From Bactrocera neohumeralis (lineage: Eukaryota > Arthropoda > Insecta > Diptera > Tephritidae), in contig NC_065921.1 in assembly GCF_024586455.1 (NCBI RefSeq), positions 48,940,574 through 49,004,573 on the forward strand: 64,000 bases of DNA, in the 5' to 3' direction. A program made the translations under genes and the position numbers. Each line of letters begins with the position of its first letter. The stretch's first letter is position 1. Below the pieces are notes generated by a model, which worked only from the letters and a program-made list of their open reading frames with translations, was not told the origin of the DNA and did no database searches. Of the stretch, positions 44,500-55,824 are shown one piece after another.

Positions 44500-45440
44500 G
44501 TTTGGGACCCAGCATATACCTAGAATCTCCGCTCCATTAATTGGAAAGGTGACGCTGCCCAGCTGGTTGATGTACTCGTTAGAGTAAAGGCTGACATCAC
44601 CGCCGTCCAAAAAATGCGATGGACGGGACAAGGAGTGATGCGAGTAGTTTCTTGTCGCATTGACTACATTGGCCATATAAAGGAGCGCAAATTTGTTGTG
44701 GAATTCGTGGTGGGGGAAAGACTCCGTCGCTGAGTACTGTCATTCACCTCGGTGGACGAACGTCTAGACATCCGCATCAAAGCGAAGTTTTTCAACATAT
44801 CGCTGATTTGCGCCCACGCCCCGACGGAAGAAAAGGACGATGTGACCAAAAATGCCTTCTCTGAGCGCTTGGAGCGTACCTGTGAGAACTGCCCCCGCCA
44901 CGATATCAAAATCGTGCTTTGCGACTTTAACGCCAGGGTGGGCAAAGAAGGTGTCTTTGGCACTACGGTTGGTCAATTCAGCCTCCACGACGAAATATCT
45001 CCAAATGGATCGAGGCTGATCGACTTCGCCGGGGCCCGAAATATGGTTATCTGTAGTACTAGATTCCAGCATAAGAAAATTCATCAAGCCACCTGGCTGT
45101 CTCCGAATCGAAAATCTACCAACCAGATCGATCATGTTGTGATAGACGGAAAACATGTCTCCAGTGTCTTAGATGTGCGTGCGCTTCGAGGTCCTAACAC
45201 GACTCGGACCACCACCTTGTTGCAGCCAAGATTCGCACCCGTCTCTGTTCTACGTCGAGAAGCTGCAATCATAACAGACAGCCGAACGATTTACTACGCG
45301 GCTGCACTCCTGCTCTCTGAGAGCACTCGTCAACAGCTCGGTATAAGGGAACTGTGGGACGGTGTTTCAAGCTCCTTACGTACAGCTGCAACCGAAACCA
45401 TTGGTTTTCGGAAAATGCAAAAGAACAGCTGGTACAGAGA
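44500..45440 (+). pseudogene. RTE endonuclease, broken
   Basis: AP-like endonuclease that would nick the target for reverse transcription. A TGA at 44732-44734 (VGERLRR then stop) separates a damaged N-terminal part from an open frame at 44752-45513. The open frame holds HAPTEEKDD, FNARVGKEGVFGTTV (in copy 1 LGDFNARVG; here the glycine before DFN is cysteine), LIDFAGARNMVIC, QHKKIHQATWLSPN, QIDHVVID and LDVRALRGPN. The conserved SDHHLVAA that should follow is present only in another frame from about 45207, exactly as in copy 1. The frame later returns to authentic linker sequence (ELWDGVSS, TIGFRKMQKNSWY). Confidence 0.8.
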
Positions 45441-45799
45441 AAACAGACTGCCTACCTCGCAACGTTACGATCGACCACAACACGTGCGGGATGGGATAGA
45501 TACTGAGAGTTGAAGAGGGAAGCGAGACGCATTTGCAGACAGAAAAAGAAAGAGGCAGAAATGCGTGCGTAAGATGACCTTGATAAGCAGGCCGTCAGGG
45601 ATAATGCTCGAAAATTCTATGAAAAATTGCGGCGACTAACATAATGTTTCAAAATCGGAGCATATTCGTGTAGAACCATACTAAAATTATGGAGGGGACA
45701 CTTCTCCAGTCTGCTGAATGGCAGTGAAAGCATAACGCCAGGAGAAGGCGAACTCGTTACAACAATCGACGACGATGGAGCAGATGTTGCATTACCCGG

Positions 45800-46801
45800 C
45801 CATGAAGATATTCGAATAGCAATTGCCTGTCTGAAGAACAACAAAGCGGCGGGGGCCGATGGATTGCCGTCCGTGCTATTCAAATACGGCGGCTTCTTTG
45901 TAAAATATGGTCGGACGAAAGCATGCCCAACGATTCGAATTTAAGTGTGCTCTGCCTAATCCACAAAAAGGGAGACCCCACAATTTGCGCCAAATACCGT
46001 GGGATAAGCCTCCTCAACATCGCGTATAAGGTTCTATCGAGCGTATTGTGTGAATGATTAAATACCAACGTCAACAAACTGATTGGACCTTATCAGTGTG
46101 GCTTTAGACCTGGAAAATCTGCAACCGACCAGATATACACCATGCGACAAATCTTGGAAAAGACCCGTGAAAGGAGAATCGACAAACACCACCTGTTCGT
46201 CGATTTCACAGCTGCTTTCAACAGCAGGAAAAGGAGCTGCCTCTAAGCCGCGATGTCCGAATTTGGTATCCCCGCAAAACTAATAGGGCTGTGTAAACTG
46301 ACGTTGAGGAACACCAAAAGCTCTTGTCTGTTTCAGACAAGGCGCCTCCCTATCGTGCGGCTTCTTCAATCTGCTGCTGGAAAAATAATTCGAGCTGCAG
46401 AATTTAATCGAGCAAGTACAATCTTTTATAAGAGTGTACAGTTGCTGGCGTATGTCGATGGTATTGATATCAAAACAAAAACCAAACTCTATAAGTCGCT
46501 CATAATTCCCGTCCTGCTATAAGGTGCAGAGGCTTGGACGATGACATGAACTGATGAGTCGACGTTGAGAGTTTTCGAGAGAAAAGTTCAAGGCATTTAC
46601 CGAATGGACGAAAACACTCCAGCTCTGAAAGTATTCGACGCAGTACCCGCCGGGGGAAGCATAGGAAGAGGAACACCTCCACTCCGTTGGAAGGACCAAG
46701 TGGAGAAGGACCTGGCTTCGCTTGGAATATCCAATTGGCGCCACGTAGCGAAAAGAAGGAACGACTGGCGCGCTGTTGTTAACTCGGCTATAATCGCGTA
46801 A
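45800..46801 (+). pseudogene. RTE reverse transcriptase, heavily deleted
   Basis: Pieces in order: LKNNKAAGADGLPSVLFKYG (about 45832-45891), YRGISLLN-like sequence (45990-46020), and a GFRPGKSATDQI region at 46100. VDFTAAFNS at 46200 has the motif A aspartate followed by Asn instead of Asp, and FGIPAKLIGLCKLTL follows. LLAYVDGIDI at 46443 is the catalytic YADD mutated to YVDG. A deletion then jumps to LYKSLIIPVLL, followed by a stop. A second deletion after VFERKVQ leads to MDENTPALKVFDAVPAGG, PPLRWKDQVEKDLASLGISN and NWRHVAKRRNDW (to 46801). Inactive. Confidence 0.8.
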
Positions 46802-46826
46802 GCGGTGTCTACGCCAGTAAAGAACG

Positions 46827-47869
46827 TTAGGAAACGCTACCTTGATATATTGCAAGAGGAAACGGAGCAATGCAAGCTATACATTTATATCAAAAGAATA
46901 TCGGATTTGAATTAAATAAAACAACTATAGAGCTCACATATTGTTAATGGTGATAATACAGTTGTAAACCGATGGTATTCCTCAGCAATTAACGCGATAA
47001 CTGCCAAGTAAATCCAATAAAAGTAGCAAATTGCCCGCCACTCAACGAAATTTCGAGCCAATTTTGGAATTAAAAAATTTGAAGAAATGTTTGCCCCTAA
47101 GGCCTGGCGAATTAAGGTTCATGCTGGAATAACACACATTCCAATGGCCCGCGTGCCAATAATACATATGTAAATGTGAATTCTCATTAGCTCTGCATTA
47201 TTATTGTTCATACCTTTTGAACTCACAGCCGTGAGATGTATGCATTAACAAATATTTTCAGAAATAAACAATATAATAATGTATCTAAATGTAGCAAGAA
47301 TTTACTTACAGTTCTGCTTCAGCTTGGAATATTTTTTAAAGTTTTGCGGAAACTCACCTGAAAAGAAAATGAAAACATTAATTATTAATAATACCTGTTT
47401 AAACTAAAGCTCTACTAGGTACGTTTATGGAGGTTGCTATTTTTCCCCAAACAGTACTTTTTTGCTTTGCTTCAACTGTACTTAAAGCAATGAACAAAGA
47501 ATGATTATAGTTACTTCATTTAATTATATAATATATTTACCGCCCTCGTCCATAGTAAAATATATATAAATGTACCATATGCATGAAATGTTTTACTTTG
47601 TGGAATATTCAGAACCCGATAAGGAACCCGGCCTATATAACAAAGTGGACACATTTATGTAAAAGATATACAGGACAAGGGAAAGACAAATGTTACAACA
47701 GTTATTCGATGTAAACGCTACATTTAAATATTGTTATTATTGTTGGTTTTATATGTTTATGAGAAGATATCATATACATAATAGCAGCCATGCCTATAAA
47801 GCAGACGTAAGACTCCTTCGCTCTTTATGATTCACGAACTTATCAATTCACGAATCGCATGCAAAACAA
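46827..47869. other. Unassigned AT-rich stretch
   Basis: No coding or transposon signature recognised. Confidence 0.3.
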
Positions 47870-48680
47870 TAATCAATATAATATTAGTCCACATATACAT
47901 ATCTTATACATAATGTGAAGCCCTTATAAATAAGTATCTGTGTATGTGATGCATAGTCAACTGGAACTTCGAAAATCTTTATGGCAGGTGTATGGGGCTA
48001 AGAAAAGTGTTTATCCAATTCACCACGCGGGTTTATTATGATCAAAGAAAAATTCCGCCGATGTCATAGATTAACCGATATTTTCGACAAAAGGTCAGCG
48101 TAAAATGAACGCCCATCGTCCAAATTTGACACCGGTTCCTATAAAACCCGTTGATGGAAAATTGTATGCCTCTGAAGCATTCATTTATTGATATCGCGCT
48201 TTTAGCTGTTTTTTACAAAACCATTATATGAGCAGTGGGCGGGGTTACAATTCGATTTCATCCATTTTCGACCTGCGGGGAGGGGTACTCAAAGAATTGC
48301 GAGTTTGGTTATTGTAGCTTTGGTGGTTTAGGCGATATGTACATTAAATCTATTAGAGGGCGGGCTCATGCCCATTTTTTAAAATTTCTAGTCCACAGGT
48401 GTCTCTTGCTCAATCCGCGGTACCAAATTTTAGTTTTGTGTCTTTATTTAGATCTTAGTTATGGAATTTTCTAGGTTTACGAATAATGCATATGGACCAC
48501 GTGTACATTGTCTCATTACTATATCATAATTTTTACTCAGGTTACAGCTTACAGACAGACGGACGAACGGACAGACAAACATCATCATTAAACTTTGTAC
48601 ACATACATATGTACATATGTCTTGTGATATTGGAATGGACATTGGATACTTATGTTAAACACAAAACATATTTTTACGAA
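47870..48680 (-). repeat. DINE/Helentron-type B fragment
   Basis: AACTGGAACTTCGAAAATCT, GTGTATGGGGCTAAGAAAAG, GGGCGGGGTTACAATTCG, GATATGTACATTAAATCTAT then TAGAGGGCGGGCTCATGCCC, and ACAGACAGACGGACGAACGG (48550 on) follow the same order as in the copy at 15057-16130. Both termini are lost. Confidence 0.65.
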
Positions 48681-50989
48681 TTGTAAAAATAACTCTTATG
48701 GCAGATCATATATACATATCTCTTCGTAAAATAAGTTTGAAATTTGCAAGAATCCAAAGATCTATGACCAAAAGTTTAAAACAGACAATATTGGAGATTT
48801 CGGGTTACACTAATAAGAAGATTATTATCGCGGTATATGTAGTATTCGTTTACATATGTATGTATGAATGTTTTTGATAACTTGTTTTAGTCAATAATAT
48901 TACGTATTTATTTAAGTGATTCAATGCGAGTGAAGCCGTGTAATCATAAAATTTCGTTTTCGAATTCTAAATGCACGTTATATCATAACTGCACTACAAT
49001 CCATGTAGCTCTTTAACCAAAACCACTTCAACGATTCTACAATAAAGGAGCCACATACAAATCTAAACTGCTCTAATGTAAATGTCAGTGACTTCATACA
49101 ACACGATAGCCAAGAAAGTAAATCTGACAATCATGCAATTTTGAAAATAACCACTCACTTATTGAAGTATCAAAACCGTAAAATCCATATGCAAATGTTT
49201 GTGAATTCTCAATATTACTCCCCGTTTCGAAATTTCGAAAAATCTGAACCAAATTTTTTTTGCAGTTTATTAAAGGTAAATATTTTCCGCGGGGTGTCCC
49301 ATACTTTTCAGTTTTTTTAGCGTGAAGAACACCTGAAAAATCTCATTTGTTCAACAAAAAATTGTGTAAAATATTATTATTTAAGCAAATGGATCATGAA
49401 GAAATATTTATAATATAGCACGAACATTATTCTTTGACTTCGCAAAATTTCATCGATTTATCTTCAGTAGTTTATGAGAAAATAATTTTACAATTTTATC
49501 GACCCCTAAATTTCAATCTTCAATAACTTTTACAAAAATAAGAATTTTTTCGAAATATTTATATTACGGGGTATGCACCAGACGCATACCTCTTCTTAAT
49601 GAACTGCTAATTTTCAAAATCGGGGATTTTTCGAAATTTTCATGGACTACTTGACGTGGTTTGACACCGCTATTGAAAAGTTTTCGATAATATGTTTCTG
49701 AGTAAAATATTTCAAACCTCGGAAGAGGATACCAAATGAAAATTTAAGATAAACGTTAGCTTTACATCATGTCCAGTTTGAATAGATTCAATAATTACTT
49801 TTTGGACTTGTCAACTCACTGTTGTTTTTTATGTCATGTAGAAAGGCGGAGAAAGGACAAAATGCGTAAGCATTAATTTATAAAAATTGATGACAAAATT
49901 CAACATTCGAATTGTACTGCCTTTGTACAGTTTCAAATTCAATCCTTCTTATTGACTTTAGAACACAAAACAGATTTATTGTTCTCTAATTATCAATAAC
50001 ATGGCTACAAAATAAATTTAAAAATTAAAAAATGCTTTTAGGGAAGTTTTTTTAAAATACCAAAATTATTTTCTCAAATTTCTAGATTTCAATGCCCCTT
50101 TAAGTTGGTAAATCTTTATAGCATAAATTAAACGCATTCCGGTCAATTGTTTTTCATCCCACCTAACAATGAACTCATACAGTGTACACTAACTGTTGTA
50201 CTTATGTATGTATAATATTCTATATATACATTATACCGAGGGAACACATGTCAAAATAAGTTTTCATAAGCTGAAATTTAATTGAATATGACAATGACAT
50301 TCTGTGTGCTCAAATATTCCAACCCAAACTATTTGAAAATAGCTCAACTTGTTACACGCCAAAAGGTCTTTGTTGTCCTGAGAAAGTATCTCTAAATATT
50401 AAATAGACAAGCCACGCGTCGCAATAGTTCCTCCATATTGAGACCAACACCTATTTTTGACATTGACAAATGTATGGAAGTAAATGTGAAATACATATAC
50501 ATATATACATATGTATATCCATATATCGTATCTCATCAGATACCTGTGTGACAGCCATCGTTTTTATATCGTTATACAAGTATAGTATATAGCGTAACAT
50601 CCGTTACACAAAATTTAGTGCATCCAAGCGATGTGTGCTAGTAAGCAAACCAAGAATAACATATTTGTGCTTTATTTTAATTAAATAAAGTTTAAAGCTC
50701 GCTTATGAAGTATAAGTTTGCTTTTGCAAACTTGGCAATCATTTACTCCATTTCAAAAATTTAAAAAAGGTTAAATATAGTTAAAGCTTTCTTAATACCT
50801 ATAGCAGCAGGTGAATCAATATTGTCTTGACAGTCTACATAGCCACTACTGATTTCAGATAAAGGACCAGAAAGTATCGGGAATTATTGATTTAAATCTC
50901 CCGTTTATATGGAAGACAGGTAATTTTTTTTTTCCTAGTTTGGTATAACTGTCCTGCCTGCAATCGGCTGATAAGCCACGCTCATATAA
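48681..50989. other. Unassigned AT-rich stretch
   Basis: 49190-49650 has repeated TTTCGAAA/CGAAAAAT words. ATTTCGAAAAATC at about 49230 and its reverse complement at about 49630 could be a remnant inverted repeat, but this is weak in A/T-rich DNA. An ACATATACATATATACATAT microsatellite lies near 50490. No coding motif. Confidence 0.3.
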
Positions 50990-51545
50990 CGTCGTATTAA
51001 GCTTTATAGGATTTCAACCAAATTTTTTGAGTAACACTATTTAGAAATGTGTATGTTACAATGCAAAAATGGGCGAAATCGAATAACAACCACGCCTACT
51101 TCCCACATAACAGAAATTTAAATTCCATCTGATTCTTTCAGTTGATCGTATTAAAATCAAACACTAGTTAATAAATTGAAATATAACTTTGTAAAAAGTA
51201 GTGCCTTTTATATATGCCATCTCAAGTATAAAAATTGTCAAAAACGGGCCATAACTGTTCAAGCCCTACATACCGAGTATGGTGTCCATGGTTGACTTTT
51301 TATAGAAAATATTGTTCAATAAATAAGATATTTAATTGGAGTTAGGAGAGAATCCTTTTGTGATAACATTATGTCCATATGTCAAAAATGGATTGAATCG
51401 GGTCAATAGTTCTCTTATTAATTCCCCAATATCTAATAGAAAATTTTTGGAATTTTGCTATATAACTGTAGCCGGCCTTGATCTTTGCAAGTTACCTGAG
51501 AATAAATTGTTCGGTTATATCCGAACTTAAACCCTTTAATACAAA
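50990..51545 (+). repeat. DINE/Helentron-type B fragment
   Basis: GGCGAAATCGAATAACAACC with ACGCCTACTTCCCACATAAC, CCATCTGATTCTTTCAGTTG, and the 3' terminal hairpin TTCGGTTATATCCGAA near 51510. The last bases (CCCTTTAATACAAAG) are degenerate relative to CCTTCCTTACTTGTT. Confidence 0.6.
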
Positions 51546-51944
51546 GTATTTCTCCGCTTTGGTTTTTTTTAATTAGCGAGATTATAACATTTACTTGAAT
51601 TGAACTTATTCGTGAGATCTCTTTTTATCGTTGCATTTTCACAAAGACTAATAGTTTTTAGTTTATCTCTTATTGACAGAGCTGCAACAATGAACAACTA
51701 TAAACTCTTTCAGGTTGCTTCTGTGTTGATTGAATTGATGTGCAATTTTTAGATACTTGTCGACGTTTAATCTTTTGTCAGCATTAGGGCCGGCCAGCTC
51801 ATATAGCCAAATTAGGCAATTAAAAAATTAGAATTATCATTAACTCAGTGTAGATTGACAGATATATAGTAGATGCAACAGATTTATACAACAAAGATAT
51901 TGGCTGCTTATACCTTCCTTTCTAAAATGGATCGATAGATATCG

Positions 51945-52127
51945 TTCCAAATTTATTTAAGGCAATTGGGGTGTTACAAATTCTTCCTGTGTCGATAGCT
52001 AGCAGAGAGCGCAGTTTCTCTAAATTGAAATTAAAAAAACCTAACTGCGCTCTACAATGTGTCAAGTAAGACTGGCGGCTTGGAAACATTATCAATTGAA
52101 AATGAAGTGGCACGAAAATATTTATAT
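51945..52127 (+). pseudogene. hAT dimerisation-domain remnant
   Basis: One frame gives NLFKAIGVLQILPVSIASRE then RSFSKLKLKK, the hallmark segment (…S-x-E-R-x-F-S-x-L…) of the hAT C-terminal dimerisation domain. After a frame change the next frame gives MSSKTGGLETLSIENEVARK and YLYY. The domain is cut at TA 52128-52129 by the nested element. Upstream domains are absent. Resembles the ZMYM/DUF4371-associated hAT group. Confidence 0.75.
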
Positions 52128-52129
52128 TA

Positions 52130-53501
52130 CAGTAGAATCGCGAAAAAGTTAAACAAAGTGTCCCAAGGGTGTAAAGGGTTTTCGCATTTGGAAAAAAACA
52201 CGGAAATAAAGATACATTTGGGATATAATACGTTTAATTTATTTGCATGACTCTCTTTTACTCATAATAAAACAGAAATTTGGATACTTATATACATATT
52301 AATATGTAAGGGCTGGTTTAAAGAAGTGGTCGAGACTTCTTGTTTCTTTTCTTTTGTGTAATAGCTTCTGACAATTTTCGTGAGCATATTAATAAGATGT
52401 GATATCTGATTTCATCATTATTGTTTTCATACCACTTTATCAAGGTATTGATACAATCAACTGCTTCCGAAAACTTCTGTTGTTGCATATCTTCCTCGAT
52501 AACTGGTTCTTCAACTTCATTGTCAGACATTTCGAAATCTTCATCATCTTTCGTATTTCGGTCGTCGTTCCAATTTTCGATGTCTTCACTGTTGACGTCA
52601 ACACCACCCACCTTGGACAATAACGATTGTACTTCTCGAAATGTATCATCGTGAGAACTATTTGATCTAATCAGTGTAAGCAGTGGAATTTCGTCTTCAC
52701 TGTCGTATTGATCATTGTCCCACTGTTTTATATTTCTCCAAGCTTTTATAAGCACATATCCTAACTTGAGCAGTCTAATAGGATTTTGATCCATGGGCTG
52801 CAAAATAGCTGTCACGTTAGGTGGTAAAGGCATTGCCGCAATATTTCCATCATCTGACTGTAACTTATCAATTATTACACTTACATATGTACAGTACACT
52901 TGTTAATCAGCAATAATGCTCTTGGTGGTAAATCATTTTCAGCAGAAAATTTGGGAGCCTGAAAAATATTTTGCCACACTTAAAATTTTAAGTTGATCAA
53001 AAAATTAATTTACCTGCTTAATAAACGAATGATGGAACCAGCGGAAGAATAGCTCTAATTCATCCAAGACTTTTGCGAGTTAGCCTATTCTATCGGGTTT
53101 TCAATCCCCTTGAAGCAACGGGGATTTACGGATTTACTAATTATCAATGGTTTCAACTCATGCGAACCATCTGCGTTCGCACGCAATTTAACATTTTTTG
53201 ACATTTTTTAACCCACTATATATAAAAAAATCATAAGTTCAAACGTTTATGACAAACTACGTATGTACCTCGCGACACCGACAATAATTCTTTACATAGA
53301 AATTCAGGGAATACATAGCAATTGAATAAATAGCAATTGTTTTTCTTGCTAAACAAACGGTTGGGTTGGTTTGAAAAAAAGATAAGCTGAAAAAAGTAAA
53401 CCAAAAGCTAACTTTTTAGAGCGGTACGTGGACGCTCAAAATCAGTCAACTAAGCCGAAGGTTTAACTTTCTCGCGAGTTAACTTTTCCGCGATTCTACT
53501 G
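52130..53501 (-). mobile_element. Tigger/pogo-like element, 1372 bp, TA-flanked
   Basis: The ends are CAGTAGAATCGCGAAAAAGT and, as reverse complement, CAGTAGAATCGCGGAAAAGT, each bordered by TA. This is a near-perfect terminal inverted repeat and TA target duplication, as in pogo/Tigger elements. It holds a partial transposase on the minus strand. It sits inside a hAT coding remnant and so is younger than it. Confidence 0.9.
52318..53080 (-). pseudogene. Tigger/jerky-like transposase, C-terminal part, frameshifted
   Basis: Minus-strand pieces in order: LDELELFFRWFHHSFIKQV (53075-53013), then after a frame change VWQNIFQAPKFSAENDLPPR and ALLLINKCTVHM (52980-52900). Here the aspartate expected before N in the LLLxDN motif reads as isoleucine (LLLINKC). 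The last frame (52899-52318) includes SDDGNIAAMPLPPNVTAILQ, PMDQNPIRLLKLGY (third catalytic Asp region), an acidic stretch (52600-52480) and a basic tail KKRNKKSRP. The N-terminal DNA-binding domains are deleted. The frame open from 52899 to 52318 is long, but the enzyme cannot be active. Confidence 0.8.
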
Positions 53502-53704
53502 TATTATATTTTTTATTAATTATACAATTTTTTAATTATTGTGTTAACATTTTTGAATATTAATTTTTTTTAATAAAATAGGCTGAAAAATTAAAAAAAA
53601 CCAAGTTTTTTTTTTAAATTTTGATGTAAGTTGCAAAATAGGCTTAGAAAGGGCGGACAATTTGGCATTTACCTAGGGCGGTAAATTTGTTTTTGTTCGG
53701 CCCT

Positions 53705-55050
53705 GGTTGGAATCTTACTTCTCTTCAGAAATAAATAATTTTCGGTCAAATAGCACACGAGAGTTTTTTACTTTTGTAAAAGGTATTTCATTAAAACTGT
53801 TACAACCGTACTTATAAAAGTTACAGCAGCAATTCAAAAGCCAGAATGTACTACTTCAAAAAAAGGGTTTAATTGAATTCAACTCATTGCGTGTAGAAAT
53901 AATAATTTCAACGTAGCTTTGAGTGACAACAAGTAGTAAAAAGAGATAGATATATTATTTACCATATTATTATACTTGTCATAAATTTCATTTTAATAAT
54001 TTTCTAAAATGAATTTCGAAATTAAAAATAATTTTTAACATTTTTCTCAAACTGACCAGCCAGAGAAATTACTAATTAAACCGACTGTGGACCTCATGGT
54101 ATAAGCTGGCAAAAATGAAAGACCAGGACATCTCATTAATTGACGTGGGTTTAAACGGATTAGGTTTCACTTAGAGTTGCGCCGGAATGAGTGCTAAATG
54201 AAGTTGAAAATGAACTTACTTGCCGCAATACGATTCCACCAAATTGGTTGCACACATACCTAATGGGTGCTTGTGTATGTGAGTATAAAGTAAATAGAAA
54301 AAGTAAAAAAGAGAAGCCATCAAAAGGCAAAGAACAGGGGCAGATTACTTACTCTGTGGTAGGAAAAAGGATACCCGCTGTTGCCACGTCGACGAAGACA
54401 TCAGCGTCGGGGGTCAAATAATGTTTGTTTAATTTTTAATTAACAAAAGGAGTGGTTGGTGATGTGGCTGACCAGTAAATTGTTTGTGCATGCATGCCGC
54501 TGCGTCATTTCGTTGCCAATTAAGGCAGAGGAAAACATGTGAAATGAGCAGCAGTAATGGAAGAAATTCGAGTATTTAAGTAGACAATAAGAGAATAGCA
54601 AGGAGAACATAAAATATATTAAGGCAAAAGCCAAACAAACGAAGATGGCGAGTTAGCTGCTAAGGGTTAGGCTATTAGTTGAGCGTAGCATTCGTTCCAT
54701 GCTTGTTTGGTGAAGTGAAAACTAATAACTTGCAATCGATATCGGTGTGCATGGTATGATCGTCTGTACGCATAACTAAACAGTGACCTCAAATGATGGA
54801 AATAATACTTCCTTTCGTTTTTGGTTTAAAAACTGGTGAATAAGAAACTTGATAACACAACTTGTCCCATAAGCGGTCCTTTTTTATAATCTCGCCATGT
54901 TGCTAGATTGTCGTTGAGAACGAATCCTTTCAGCACCTTTACAGGCGGGATGAAAATGGGTGAAATCGGAATAGGAAAAATAAATTAAAGTTAAGCCGTT
55001 TTTTATTCGGTGAAACCCATGTAACCCCTTAATAAATCCCAGAGATCATC
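53705..55050. other. Unassigned stretch
   Basis: A 76-codon frame at 54191-54421 is lysine-rich (RKSKKEKPSKGKEQ) but has no family feature. 54890-55000 shows weak DINE-like words (GCGGGATGAAAATGGGTGAA, ATCGGAATAGG). Nothing else recognised. Confidence 0.3.
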
Positions 55051-55141
55051 TTTTATTTTTTTCGAGAATTAATGACAAGACAATTGAAAAGTTTCTGGCC
55101 AACCATAGTAAAAAACATTTTTTTAGCAAAATTGTTTTTTG

Positions 55142-55600
55142 TTATTCAATATAGTTCGCTTCAAGGGTGATACACTGTTTATAGCGGCGCTCTAACTTTT
55201 CGATATCATTTTTGTAGTACGATTTGACCTTTTCGTCAAAATATTCCTCAGTTTCGGCGATCACCTCTTCATTCGACGGACATTTCTTTTAAGTGAGCAA
55301 TCTTTTGAGAACTGAGAACAGGATATGGTCGCTGGGGGTCAGGTCTAGAGAATACGTTGCTGATTTTTGCCATGTTTTCACTAACTTGTGACACGGTGCA
55401 TTACGTTGTTATTTTCAAATGCAGTCGTTTTTCGGCAATTTCGTCCTTCAAATGGTCCAATGATTGTCGAAGTCGAAGTGAAATGATAGAGCCATGTTTC
55501 ATCCATGACACAAAACTCAGGTTTATTATGCTTGAATATCTTCGAACAACGCTCCGAATCATCAACTCGTCGGAGGGATTTAATTCTAGTAGCATCATCT
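55142..55600 (-). pseudogene. Mariner transposase remnant (SETMAR-like group)
   Basis: Minus-strand fragments in order: RRVDDSERCSKIFKHNKPEF then CVMDETWLYHFT (first catalytic Asp, about 55575-55490). An internal deletion follows to RNAPCHKLVKTW, the second catalytic motif, in which the Asp before N-A-P reads as Arg. SLDLTPSDHILFSVLKRLLT (third catalytic region) is followed by a stop (about 55284). Finally PSNEEVIAETEEYFDEKVKS, EKLERRYKQCITLEANYIE and a natural stop at 55142-55144. There are at least one frame change and one nonsense codon, and the N-terminus is missing. Confidence 0.8.
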
Positions 55601-55688
55601 ATGTGTGTGGCCGGGACTTTTCAAATCACCTGTGTTGTCTTCATACCAAATACAGGTAGGGACAAACAGAGTCAAGACTACCTCAACT

Positions 55689-55824
55689 CTTCATAATCTT
55701 AATTGAGAGGGATTAAAATGTTCGGTCACACCCGAACTTAGCTCTTCTTTCCTTGTCTTCATAAACCTAATTGAGAGGGTATAAAATATTCGGTCACACC
55801 CGAACTTAGCTCTTCCGTACTTGT
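55689..55824 (+). repeat. Two head-to-tail Helentron 3' ends, 68-bp period
   Basis: Units 55689-55756 and 55757-55824 have exactly equal length. Each begins CTTCATAA, contains the hairpin TTCGGTCACACCCGAA and ends in CTTGT. The preceding 55640-55688 may be a remnant of the same element. Confidence 0.8.

Larger units (their letters stand above)
44301..46826 (+). mobile_element. RTE-clade LINE, copy 3, nearly end to end
   Basis: The 5' start GAGGATGGAGTCATGTG coincides with the start of copy 1. The 3' end is GTCTACGCCAGTAAAGAA. It contains endonuclease, linker, RT and C-terminal regions in the right order, with deletions inside the RT part. No clear target duplication: the left flank is mariner sequence and the right flank is unrelated, so a deletion at the right border is possible. 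Confidence 0.85.
51785..53704 (+). mobile_element. hAT remnant, interrupted by a Tigger-like element
   Basis: The left end (T)AGGGCCGGCCAGCTC and the reverse complement of the right end (CAGGGCCGAACAAAAAC) share the CAGGGCCG start used by some hAT families. Flanking 8-mers GTCAGCAT and GTTGGAAT match at only 5 of 8 positions, so the target duplication is decayed or the border is off by a few bases. A hAT dimerisation-domain remnant lies at 51945-52127. The element is broken at TA 52128 by the Tigger-like insertion. Confidence 0.6.

Noticed and set aside
44664..45156. Minus-strand frames of 99 and 130 codons in RTE copy 3
   Set aside because: Antisense shadows of the endonuclease domain; they persist only because the sense frame is constrained.
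52399..52654. Plus-strand frames opposite the Tigger transposase
   Set aside because: Antisense shadows of the minus-strand Tigger C-terminal frame, which has the recognisable SDDGN and PPNVTAILQPMD motifs.
54191..54421. Lysine-rich 76-codon frame
   Set aside because: No homologous family recognised, no splice or promoter context; composition alone is not enough.
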